Part shown: positions 19,469 to 27,185 of the stretch, piece after piece | How positions within the stretch are numbered: position 1 is the stretch's first letter | Layout of the letters: each line of letters begins with the position of its first letter | Assembly: GCA_964555705.1 (NCBI GenBank) | Contig: CAZKTN010000003.1 | Location: 61,531-125,530, forward strand | Source: ZLKRG44 sp964555705 | GTDB taxonomy: Bacteria > Planctomycetota > Phycisphaerae > Phycisphaerales > SM1A02 | Direction of reading: 5' to 3' | DNA length: 64,000 bases | Translations under genes and position numbers: made by a program | The notes under the pieces: model-generated | What the model was told of the DNA's origin: nothing | Database searches by the model: none | Seen by the model: only the letters and a program-made list of their open reading frames with translations

Positions 19469-20221
19469 TCACTTCACGGAGTGGAGCTTGCAGCCGCCGT
19501 CCTCGTAGACGACCTCCATGCGCATGAAGCTGAACTGCTTGCGCAGGCGCGGGTGAAGCCTGTAGCGCTGGTGCTGGGGGCCGCCGATGTTGTCGGCGAG
19601 CACGTCGGTGGAGTTCCATCCCGCGGCCATGCGGTTGAGGAACGCCAGCAGCTCCGTGCGGTTGGCCTCGCACCATGAGACGAACTCGTCGCGCCCCATC
19701 GCGCTCCGCGAGGAGCGCGAGGTCAGCTGCTCCCAGATCGCCTCGTACTCGCGCTCGCGGATGCACTCGCTGAAGTTCTCGAGCACGTGCTCGGGCATCG
19801 CCGCCCGCAACGTGATGCGACCGCTGTCGTCACGCTCGCGGATCGTGAGCTCCCCCGATGGAGGCGGCAGCTCCTGCCCCGACTGGCGCGCGATCTCGCG
19901 CATCTGCTCGACGCTCATCGGCTTCCCGTACTCGTCGAGCATGTAGGTGCCCACCGGGAGCCCGTCCTTCTCGGGAGCCGGCCCCTCGGACGGCAGCCGG
20001 TCCACGAAGATGATGGTGCGCCCGTCGGCAGTGCGTATCGGCGCGCTGTCGGCGCCGGCCTCCTGCCCCGGCTGGCGCTTGTGGTACTCGACGCGCTCCG
20101 GACCGCAGCCCGCAAGGGTGACGCACACCAGCGCGGCGGCGAAGCCCGCGTACACCCTCGCCATGCGCACCCTTGCCACGCGTGCGATCGCCGGAATCAC
20201 GCTCTCCGCACGCCCGGTCAT
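19469..20221 (-). CDS. Putative lipoprotein of unknown function
   Basis: I do not recognise this protein beyond its export signal. A lipobox TLAGC follows a hydrophobic segment, so the mature N-terminus should be a lipidated Cys. The body is charged, with RTADGRTIIFVDRLP, KDGLPVGTYMLDEYGKP and an acidic helix-rich C-terminal half. ATG at 20221 overlaps the nadB stop (ATGA), which favours coupling, but gives a long 38-residue signal region. An internal ATG at 20164 gives a standard 19-residue signal (MARVYAGFAAALVCVTLAG) and may be the true start. It is the last gene of a three-gene minus-strand unit. Confidence 0.65.
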   Translation of the reverse strand: MTGRAESVIPAIARVARVRMARVYAGFAAALVCVTLAGCGPERVEYHKRQPGQEAGADSAPIRTADGRTIIFVDRLPSEGPAPEKDGLPVGTYMLDEYGKPMSVEQMREIARQSGQELPPPSGELTIRERDDSGRITLRAAMPEHVLENFSECIREREYEAIWEQLTSRSSRSAMGRDEFVSWCEANRTELLAFLNRMAAGWNSTDVLADNIGGPQHQRYRLHPRLRKQFSFMRMEVVYEDGGCKLHSVK

Positions 20222-21870
20222 GCGCCAGTGCGCTCCGCAGCGTGCGTCGGGATGCGCCGAGGACCTTCGCTCCCGCGCGACCAGCCGATCCTCACCGCCT
20301 GCGACGCATCTGGCGACGGGCAGTCGAGCCTCGCGTGCGTGCCCCGCGACTCGGTGCGTGCACGTGCGGCGTGGGCCATCAGGGTGGCCGTCGTGAGCAG
20401 GTTCTGGATCTCCCATCCCTCCGGCGACTCGAACACGGGCCCGAGCGCGTAGCGGCCCCAGAAGGACATCATGTGGATCGCGTCGTCAAGCTTGGCGCCC
20501 TCGCGCACCACGCCCACGTTTCGCCACATTGCGCTACGGAGGCTGCTGCGGATGTCGACGAGGTCAAGCTCCCCGGCCACCGTCGGCCTGGTGTCGCTCT
20601 GCACATGCACGGGCACAGGATCGGCAAGGCCGTCCCCAAGTGCGGCGACAGCCACCCGCCGGCCGAACACCAGGCCTTCCAGCAGGCTGTTGCTCGCGAG
20701 CCGGTTGGCGCCATGCACGCCGCATGACGCGCATTCCCCGCACGCGTAGAGGCCGGCGATGGAGGACCTTCCGTGGAGGTCGGCGCGCACGCCGCCGATC
20801 GTGTAGTGCGCGGCCGGATGCACGGGGATCAGGTCGCGCGAGGCATCGATGCCGAAGCCGCGCAGCATGGCATCGAGCCCCGGAAACCGCGTGCCGAACG
20901 CGGCACCGACGGGACGCGCATCGAGGAAGACGTGCGAGCCTCCCGTACGCGCGAGGTGCGCGACGATGGTGCGCGAGACGATGTCGCGCGGCGCGAGGTC
21001 GCCCAGCGGATGCACGCCCGCCATGACGGATGCGCCCTCGCGGTCGACGATGGTGGCGCCCTCGCCGCGCACCGCCTCGCTGATGAGGTGCCGCGGCGCG
21101 CCCGCGACATACAGCGTCGTCGGGTGGAACTGCATGAACTCGAGGTCGGCCACCTCGGCGCCGGCGCGCCAGGCCATCGCGATCGCGTCACCGGTGGCCA
21201 CACGAGGGTTGGTGGTCTCACGGTAGGCCTGTCCTGCGCCGCCTGCTGCGAGCACCGTCGCGCGAGCCCAGATGATCTGCAGCCCGAACCGCGGATGCCA
21301 CGTGAGCGCACCGCACACGCGGCACGATGCGCCGCTCCCGGTCGTGAGCACGTCGATCGCGAAGCAGCGGTCAAAGAGCCTGATGCCGCGCAGCGAGCGA
21401 GCCCTCTCGATGAGCGTGCGCACGAGCTCGCGCCCTGTCGCGTCGCCGTCGCTATGGAGGATCCTTGGAGCAGAGTGCCCGCCCTCGAGAGCGAGGCTCG
21501 GAGAGCCGTCAGCCGCGCGGTCAACTCGCATGCCCCACGACAGCACGCGTGCGACCTCCGCTGGGCCCTCGGTGACGAGCGCGTCGACGGCCTCCGCATC
21601 GCACAGCCCTGCGCCTGCATCCCGCGTGTCCGCAGCGTGGCACTCCACGGAGTCGCCGTGGTCCGCTGCCGCTGCGATCCCGCCCTGCGCCCACCCCGTG
21701 CTGGAGAGGTCAAGGCTGTCCTTTGCGACGACGATCACGTCCGCATGCGCCGACGCCTCGATCGCCGCGCGAAGCCCCGCCACCCCGCTCCCGATCACGA
21801 GCACATCCGTGAACACCTGCGGAAGCAGGGTGCCACGGAAGGGGATCAGGTAGCGGCGGTCACGCCACAT
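20218..21870 (-). CDS. nadB: L-aspartate oxidase
   Basis: This 550-residue flavoenzyme oxidises L-aspartate to iminoaspartate in de novo NAD synthesis. It has the N-terminal FAD-binding motif VLVIGSGVAGLRAAIEA, then STGWAQGGIAAA, and FMQFHPTTLY. The active-site region is SEAVRGEGATIVD, and the strongly conserved YACGECASCGVHGANRLASN is split here only for listing. A helical C-terminal domain follows. These separate it from succinate dehydrogenase flavoproteins. ATG at 21870 is used. The upstream lipoprotein gene stops 2 bases before it. No nadA or nadC is in the window. Confidence 0.93.
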   Translation of the reverse strand: MWRDRRYLIPFRGTLLPQVFTDVLVIGSGVAGLRAAIEASAHADVIVVAKDSLDLSSTGWAQGGIAAAADHGDSVECHAADTRDAGAGLCDAEAVDALVTEGPAEVARVLSWGMRVDRAADGSPSLALEGGHSAPRILHSDGDATGRELVRTLIERARSLRGIRLFDRCFAIDVLTTGSGASCRVCGALTWHPRFGLQIIWARATVLAAGGAGQAYRETTNPRVATGDAIAMAWRAGAEVADLEFMQFHPTTLYVAGAPRHLISEAVRGEGATIVDREGASVMAGVHPLGDLAPRDIVSRTIVAHLARTGGSHVFLDARPVGAAFGTRFPGLDAMLRGFGIDASRDLIPVHPAAHYTIGGVRADLHGRSSIAGLYACGECASCGVHGANRLASNSLLEGLVFGRRVAVAALGDGLADPVPVHVQSDTRPTVAGELDLVDIRSSLRSAMWRNVGVVREGAKLDDAIHMMSFWGRYALGPVFESPEGWEIQNLLTTATLMAHAARARTESRGTHARLDCPSPDASQAVRIGWSRGSEGPRRIPTHAAERTGA

Positions 21871-21872
21871 GT

Positions 21873-23114
21873 TCACCTTGAAGGACCGCCAATCCGCTCC
21901 GCCGACGCATCGAGCGCGGCCCGCGCGGCGTCCGCGTCGAATGCAGCGCACCAGAGCTGCGATGTGCCGCTCCCGTCGCGCTTGCTTGTCCAGATCATGT
22001 GGCGACCGCTCGGCGAGAACGCCGGAAGCACGTCGGCTCCCGGCACGCGCGTCACGCGGACACGTCGGGAGGGGTCCCGGACGTCGACCAGGAACACCTC
22101 GTAGTTGTCGTGCCCGATCTCGCTCGTGGCGTAGGCGGCCATCGATCCGCTAGGGTGGTAGAAGGGGCACCAGTTGACGTGCTCGTTCGCCGTGAGCGCG
22201 CGCTCCGCGGACACGCCCGTGATCCGGCCGCCGGTGTCGCGCACGACGTCGGCGGTGAAGAGCTGCAGCAGGTTGTCGTTGTTGCGGTCGCTCCGGTAGA
22301 TGATCGACCGGCCGTCCGGCGAGAAGAAGGGCCCGCCGTCGTATCCGGGCTCCACGACAAGCGCACGCTCCTCGCCGCTGGCGAGGTCCTTCACCCACAG
22401 GTCGCCCTGCGTCACCGGATCGACCTTCGTGAAGAGCAGCGCACGTCCGTCCGGGCTGATGCTGCCCTCTGCCGCATAGGCGGTGCCGTCGCCGGCAATC
22501 ACCTCGAGCGGACCGGGCTCGCCGGTCGCCGGGTCAAGGCGCACCTGCACGACCCGCATCTCCGGCGGGAATGCCCACCGGTAGCGGCTCGTGCCGCGCT
22601 GGTACCCGGGCACATCCTCTCCCGCTGGAGCGGCGATCGTGGTGCCGAAGATGACCACGTTCGGGTCGGTGGGGTGGAACCAGCCGCACGTGTTGTGGGC
22701 CATCGGAGGGGAGATCTGGCGCACGCGCTCAAGGCGCACAGGCGCATCGCCCTCGCGCACGACGTCCGCCACGAACATCGAGTAGCCCGCATCGTCCGCG
22801 GCCGATCCGTCGCCTGCGGGCACAGCCTGGAAGATCACGCGCGCGCCGTCGGGACTGAAGTAGCTCTCGCCCGCCTTGCGGAACTGCCCGGGGAACGTCA
22901 GCTGCACAGCACCCCCGAGGACCGGCGCCTCCGCAGACTCGGGGCTGCCGGAGGTGTCCGCTGCCGAGAGGGGCGCTGAACGCCCGCCGTCCGAAGGCGC
23001 TGGCGCGGTGGGTGCGCTCTCGCACCCGAGCACGAGCATGCCAGCTGCGAGCGCCGGTGCCCGCAAGGCATGCCCCAACGAGGCGAGGGCCGATGGGAAT
23101 TCTGCACGCACCAT
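21873..23114 (-). CDS. TolB-like beta-propeller lipoprotein
   Basis: This 413-residue protein starts MVRAEFPSALAS and has a lipobox (VLGC) after a hydrophobic stretch, then a Pro/Ser-rich linker. The rest is built from repeated PD40/WD40-like blades with the motif (F/I)SP(D/S)GR. Clear copies are YFSPDGARVIFQA, ISPDGRALLFTK, FFSPDGRSIIYRS and FSPSGRHMIWTSKR. Proteins of this kind sit in the periplasm or outer membrane, and some bind other envelope proteins, as TolB does. No Tol-Pal genes are adjacent, so it is a generic propeller rather than TolB itself. It is first in a unit with nadB (2-base gap) and a small lipoprotein. Confidence 0.8.
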   Translation of the reverse strand: MVRAEFPSALASLGHALRAPALAAGMLVLGCESAPTAPAPSDGGRSAPLSAADTSGSPESAEAPVLGGAVQLTFPGQFRKAGESYFSPDGARVIFQAVPAGDGSAADDAGYSMFVADVVREGDAPVRLERVRQISPPMAHNTCGWFHPTDPNVVIFGTTIAAPAGEDVPGYQRGTSRYRWAFPPEMRVVQVRLDPATGEPGPLEVIAGDGTAYAAEGSISPDGRALLFTKVDPVTQGDLWVKDLASGEERALVVEPGYDGGPFFSPDGRSIIYRSDRNNDNLLQLFTADVVRDTGGRITGVSAERALTANEHVNWCPFYHPSGSMAAYATSEIGHDNYEVFLVDVRDPSRRVRVTRVPGADVLPAFSPSGRHMIWTSKRDGSGTSQLWCAAFDADAARAALDASAERIGGPSR

Positions 23115-23169
23115 GGAACTGCAGTCTAGGTCGCACGCGGTGTCCACGCCCTCCCCTAGCCTCTGCGCC

Positions 23170-23853
23170 ATGGACGCCGTCACGCACGGCTACTCGACCA
23201 TCCATGCTGACCGGTGGCTCCTGGTGCTGGACAAGTGCAGCGGCCTCCTGAGCGTGCCAGGCATCGGCCCGGAGAAGGCCGACTGCCTCGTCGCGCGCGC
23301 CTGCCGCCGCTGGCCCACCGCCCGCATCGTGCACCGGCTCGACCGCGACACCAGCGGCGTGATCGTCCTCGCGCTCGATGCGGCCACGCACCGCGACCTG
23401 TCGATGCAGTTCGAGAGGCGCACCGTGAGCAAGCGATACGAGGCGCTTGTCGCGGGACATCCGGCGGCCGACGGGGGATCAGTCGACCTGCCGATCCGCA
23501 AGGATCTCGAGAACCCCCCACTCCAGATGATCGATGCCGCCATGGGACGGCCAAGCCAGACGTCCTGGAGCGTGATCGAGCGCCTCGACGCGGTGCCGCC
23601 TCCAGTGCGTCCGGCCCGAGGAGCGGCCCCCTTCACGTGCGCTCGCCTCGCGCTCTGCCCGCTGACTGGCCGCTCGCACCAGCTGAGGCTGCACCTACGC
23701 GCGATCGGTCACACCATCCTGGGAGATGACCTGTACGGGACCCCTGGCGAATGGGCCGCAGCGACACGGCTGTGCCTGCACGCCACAACGCTGACGTTCA
23801 CGCACCCCGGCACCGGCGAGCGCAGCACGTTCGAGTCTCCTGCGCCGTTCTGA
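23170..23853 (+). CDS. RluA-family RNA pseudouridine synthase
   Basis: This 227-residue enzyme converts uridine to pseudouridine in rRNA or tRNA. The catalytic motif IVHRLDRDTSGVIVLA contains the essential Asp, and further family motifs are KRYEALVAG, LTGRSHQLRLHL and ILGDDLYG. It has no S4 RNA-binding domain, which with the small size suggests an RluA- or TruC-like member; the exact target cannot be told. ATG at 23170 is used because the N-terminal DRWLLVLDKCSGLLSVPG segment is the usual family start. It is divergent from the propeller lipoprotein gene (55-base gap). Confidence 0.88.
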   Translation: MDAVTHGYSTIHADRWLLVLDKCSGLLSVPGIGPEKADCLVARACRRWPTARIVHRLDRDTSGVIVLALDAATHRDLSMQFERRTVSKRYEALVAGHPAADGGSVDLPIRKDLENPPLQMIDAAMGRPSQTSWSVIERLDAVPPPVRPARGAAPFTCARLALCPLTGRSHQLRLHLRAIGHTILGDDLYGTPGEWAAATRLCLHATTLTFTHPGTGERSTFESPAPF

Positions 23854-23873
23854 ACGCCACTGGCCTGCGCCAC

Positions 23874-25853
23874 TCACTCGGGCGGCAGGGTGAACGAGGC
23901 CACGCTGCGCTCGAGCTCGCGAGCCTGCGACTCGAGCGATGCGCTCGCCTCGGTGAACTTCCGCATCGCCTCGGCAGCGCTCCGTGCGCCTCTGGCCAGC
24001 AGCGACATCGCCTCGCTGATCTGGCGCGCTCCAGCGTCCTGCGCCTTCACGCCCTCTGCCACCTCGCCGAAACGCGACTGCAGCCCGCCGACCTGCCCGA
24101 TCACCTCGCCGAGGCGCTCCCCAGCGTGCGCCGACGTGTCGGTGCCTCGCTGGACCGCCTCCGCGAAGCGCGACATCTCGCGCACGCCTTCCTGCACCGC
24201 CGACTGCATTCCGGACACGAGGCGCTCGATGTCGACCGTGGCCGCTGCAGTCTGCGACGCAAGCCTCGCGACCTCGCGCGCCACGACCCGGAACCCGACG
24301 CCATGCGCGCCCGCGCGCTCAGCCTCGATCGACGCATTGATGCTCAGGAGGTTCGTCTGCTCTGCCACGCGCGTGATGGTGGTCACGATGCCGGTGATCG
24401 ACTCGGTCTTGGTGCGGATCGCCTCAAGCCTGCACGCGACGCCGGCCGAGGCCTCGCGCAACTCGCGCATCGACTGGCCCAGCTCATCGAGCGATCCCTG
24501 CCCCTGCCCTGCCGCCTGCGCAGCCTCGCCCGCGGTCTGCGCCACCGACGCGACGGTCGCCGCAAGCTGGCGGCCTGTGGCGGCGATCTCGTGCACTGCG
24601 GCCGCGATCTGCGTGGCGCTGGCGTCGAATCCGGTGACCGTCCCCTGCTGGTCCTGCGCGATCGTGCGGATGCGCGTGGCGGCGCCGAGGGACTCCACGA
24701 CGGATGCACGGATGCCGCCGACCAGTGCACGAAGGCCGCGAACCGCGCGATGCATCGAGTCCAGAAGCTCACGCGGCTCGCCGGAGCCCGTCGGGATCAC
24801 CTCGCGCGTGAGGTCGCCATCCGCAAGCGCGCCGCCGATCTGGGCCGCATGCCCGATAGGCTCGCTGATGGACCTGGCGATCAGGCGCGCAATCACGATG
24901 GAGGCGGCCGCGAACACCGCGATCACCGCAAGGATGACGTTGCGCTGCTGCGCCGCGAGCGCAAAGGCCTCGTCGATGTGCATCGTCACGCCGAGCCCCC
25001 ACCGCAGGCTCGGCACATACGTCCATGCGCCGATCACAGGGTGGCCATCTGTGTCCGTGCAGTAGCCGCTCGATGCCTCGCCCGCAGACGCTGCACGCAG
25101 ACGCGCCATCTCGGGGACCGACTGCCCGAGCGCGCGGCCCATAGATCCGGCGCCGTCGCTGCCGCGGCCTGGCGTCGTGACGATGACGCTTCCGCCGATG
25201 TCCGCGGCACCGATCACGTCGCCCGTGGACCCAAGACCGGTGTAGTCCGAGACGACCTCCTCGAGCTCTGCGGTCGGCAGTCGCGCTGCGCACAGGCCGA
25301 CACGCGCACCGCCGTCGATGATCGGCCCGACGGCGTAGATCGAAAGCGACGTGCCCGATGCCGCCGCGAGCGGCGGCGTGAGGTCGGCCTGCATCGTCGC
25401 GCGCACGCGCGATGCGACCGCGGCAACGCCAACCGCATTGAGCTCCGGATCCTCGGTCGACTTCCCTACCCAGCTGGCGTCATCGAGGGCAAACGTGATC
25501 ACGCCCCTCTCATCGGAGATGACCAGCTCGGTGAACCCCATGGCCTCGGCGAAGAGACGTATGCGCGCGGTGACGGCATCGCCAACCGAACCTCGCGCCG
25601 CCGACACGAAGGCCGCGTCGTTCGCGACACCCACGACCGAACGCAGCCGGTCCTCAACGTACGTCTCGAGCCGTGCCGCCTTCTCGTCCGCGAGCGCGGT
25701 GAGGGTCTCGGTGGCGGATCGCTCGATGGCGCGGCCTGTGGTGACCCACAGGAACGCCGCGAGGAACACGAGCGGCCCGATCGCCATCACGGACAGCGCG
25801 ACCGACAGCGTGCGCCCGAGCCCTCCTCGATGCGCGGACCCTGTGCGGCTCAC
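23874..25853 (-). CDS. Methyl-accepting chemotaxis protein
   Basis: This 659-residue transmembrane receptor has TM1 at about 14-38. A large periplasmic sensor region (about 40-302) has the size and feel of a double Cache domain. TM2 lies at about 305-325, with a HAMP-like linker to about 378. The helical signalling domain follows, with the hairpin tip EQTNLLSINASIEAERAG at 498-515, where family members usually read LALNAAIEAARAG. The start is a GTG at 25853 that overlaps the upstream stop (GTGA), so it is coupled to the UrtA-like binding-protein gene. No CheA, CheW or methyltransferase gene is in the window. An obvious reading is a receptor that also senses a loaded periplasmic binding protein. 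Confidence 0.9.
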   Translation of the reverse strand: MSRTGSAHRGGLGRTLSVALSVMAIGPLVFLAAFLWVTTGRAIERSATETLTALADEKAARLETYVEDRLRSVVGVANDAAFVSAARGSVGDAVTARIRLFAEAMGFTELVISDERGVITFALDDASWVGKSTEDPELNAVGVAAVASRVRATMQADLTPPLAAASGTSLSIYAVGPIIDGGARVGLCAARLPTAELEEVVSDYTGLGSTGDVIGAADIGGSVIVTTPGRGSDGAGSMGRALGQSVPEMARLRAASAGEASSGYCTDTDGHPVIGAWTYVPSLRWGLGVTMHIDEAFALAAQQRNVILAVIAVFAAASIVIARLIARSISEPIGHAAQIGGALADGDLTREVIPTGSGEPRELLDSMHRAVRGLRALVGGIRASVVESLGAATRIRTIAQDQQGTVTGFDASATQIAAAVHEIAATGRQLAATVASVAQTAGEAAQAAGQGQGSLDELGQSMRELREASAGVACRLEAIRTKTESITGIVTTITRVAEQTNLLSINASIEAERAGAHGVGFRVVAREVARLASQTAAATVDIERLVSGMQSAVQEGVREMSRFAEAVQRGTDTSAHAGERLGEVIGQVGGLQSRFGEVAEGVKAQDAGARQISEAMSLLARGARSAAEAMRKFTEASASLESQARELERSVASFTLPPE

Positions 25854-27178
25854 GGGGCGCCTCCTCGGGAATCGGCCTGCGCCGGCTCCCAGTGGGGACG
25901 CGGCGCATCCACATCGCCGGGGCCCGACCATTCGCCCCGCCAGGCGTTGCGCATGTCGGCGAGGAAACGGTCCCAGTCGCGGCGGCTGCGCCACAGCGGG
26001 TAGGGCATTGGCCGGATGGGGGACCCCGACTCCCACGCCACCCGGATCGAGCCGTCGGGCATCACCTCTCCGATGCGTGCGCTCCGCCAGAGGTGACCTG
26101 TGGATGGGTCCACGATCGCGACGCCTGCGGGACCTACGGTGAACTTTCCGCTCATGGCTGATCGCACGGCCTTCGGATCTGCCGTGCCCGCATCCTCCAC
26201 CCCCTGAACCCACAGCATGAACGCCGTATATGCGGACTCGACCGCGTCGCTCGCGCGGGCAGAGTCGCCGTGGTGCGCACGCAGCGCACGGGCGAACGCG
26301 CGACTCTCAGGGGAAGGCATCGACTCAAAGTAGGTCGCCGCAACATAGTCGCCCACAAACGCATCCGGCGACCACGCGGCAATCTGCGGCTCCGCGATGC
26401 TGAAGGACATCACCGGAGTCCTTCCTGGCTCGATTCCGCGTGTGCGGAGCGCGCGCATCAGCGGACGGTTGGCGTCACCGTTGACGGTGTTGAGGATCAC
26501 GTCAGGCTTCGATGCGGCAATCGCGCGCGCCGCATCGTCCTCGCCGCCTCCGGCGAGCGGGATGTAGCGCTCGGCGACCACCTCCCCGCCGAGCGAACGC
26601 ACCAGGTCCCGGATGATGGCGTTGGCGATGTGCGGGAACACATAGTCGCTGCCGACGAGCGCGAACCTCCGCGCACCCCGGCTGAAGAGCCACTGAACCG
26701 CGGGCACGATCTGCTGGTTGGGTGCGGCACCCGCGTACACGAGGTTCGGGCTCGCCTCCACGCCCTCGTACTGCACCGGATAGATCATCAGTCCATTCAG
26801 GCGCTCGACCACAGGTCGCACCGTGCGGCGCGATGCGCTGGTCCAGCACCCGAAGATCACGCTGACGCGGTCCTCCGCAAGCAGCCGCTGCGCCTCCTCG
26901 GCGAAGGTCGCAGGATCGCTCTTGCCGTCGCGCACGAGAAGCTCGATCGGCCGCCCAAGCAGACCGCCCCGCGCATTGACCTCATCCGCAGCCATCCTGA
27001 TGGCGTTGACCACCGGAACCTCGCTCGTAGCCATCGGTCCGGTCAGCGAGTGGAGCACGCCGACGCGGATCGGCTCCCCTGCTGCCCGGCCAAGGCCCCC
27101 GCGGATAGCGACAGTCGCCACAGCGAGCGCAGCAACAGCGCCCGCGATCGTCACCGCGATTCTCGAACCGAGGCTCAC
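25850..27178 (-). CDS. UrtA/AmiC-like periplasmic substrate-binding protein
   Basis: This 442-residue protein has an N-terminal hydrophobic segment (about 8-30) that acts as signal or anchor. It then matches the ABC-type urea/short-chain amide binding proteins. Tell-tale segments are IRVGVLHSLTGPMA, CWTSASRRTVRPVVE, MIYPVQYEGVEASPN and YAGAAPNQQIVPAVQWL. Length fits UrtA (about 420). The GTG start at 27178 lies 7 bases after the squalene-hopene cyclase stop. No permease or ATPase genes (urtBCDE) are adjacent. Instead the stop overlaps the start of a chemoreceptor gene. AmiC-like members sense amides for regulation, so a sensory role is plausible. The ligand is inferred from family only. Confidence 0.85.
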   Translation of the reverse strand: MSLGSRIAVTIAGAVAALAVATVAIRGGLGRAAGEPIRVGVLHSLTGPMATSEVPVVNAIRMAADEVNARGGLLGRPIELLVRDGKSDPATFAEEAQRLLAEDRVSVIFGCWTSASRRTVRPVVERLNGLMIYPVQYEGVEASPNLVYAGAAPNQQIVPAVQWLFSRGARRFALVGSDYVFPHIANAIIRDLVRSLGGEVVAERYIPLAGGGEDDAARAIAASKPDVILNTVNGDANRPLMRALRTRGIEPGRTPVMSFSIAEPQIAAWSPDAFVGDYVAATYFESMPSPESRAFARALRAHHGDSARASDAVESAYTAFMLWVQGVEDAGTADPKAVRSAMSGKFTVGPAGVAIVDPSTGHLWRSARIGEVMPDGSIRVAWESGSPIRPMPYPLWRSRRDWDRFLADMRNAWRGEWSGPGDVDAPRPHWEPAQADSRGGAP

Positions 27179-27185
27179 GGGGGGT

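Noticed and set aside
23751..26003. A 750-codon plus-strand open frame opposite the chemoreceptor
   Set aside because: It is a shadow of the chemoreceptor and binding-protein genes and consists of Arg, His and Ala-rich noise.
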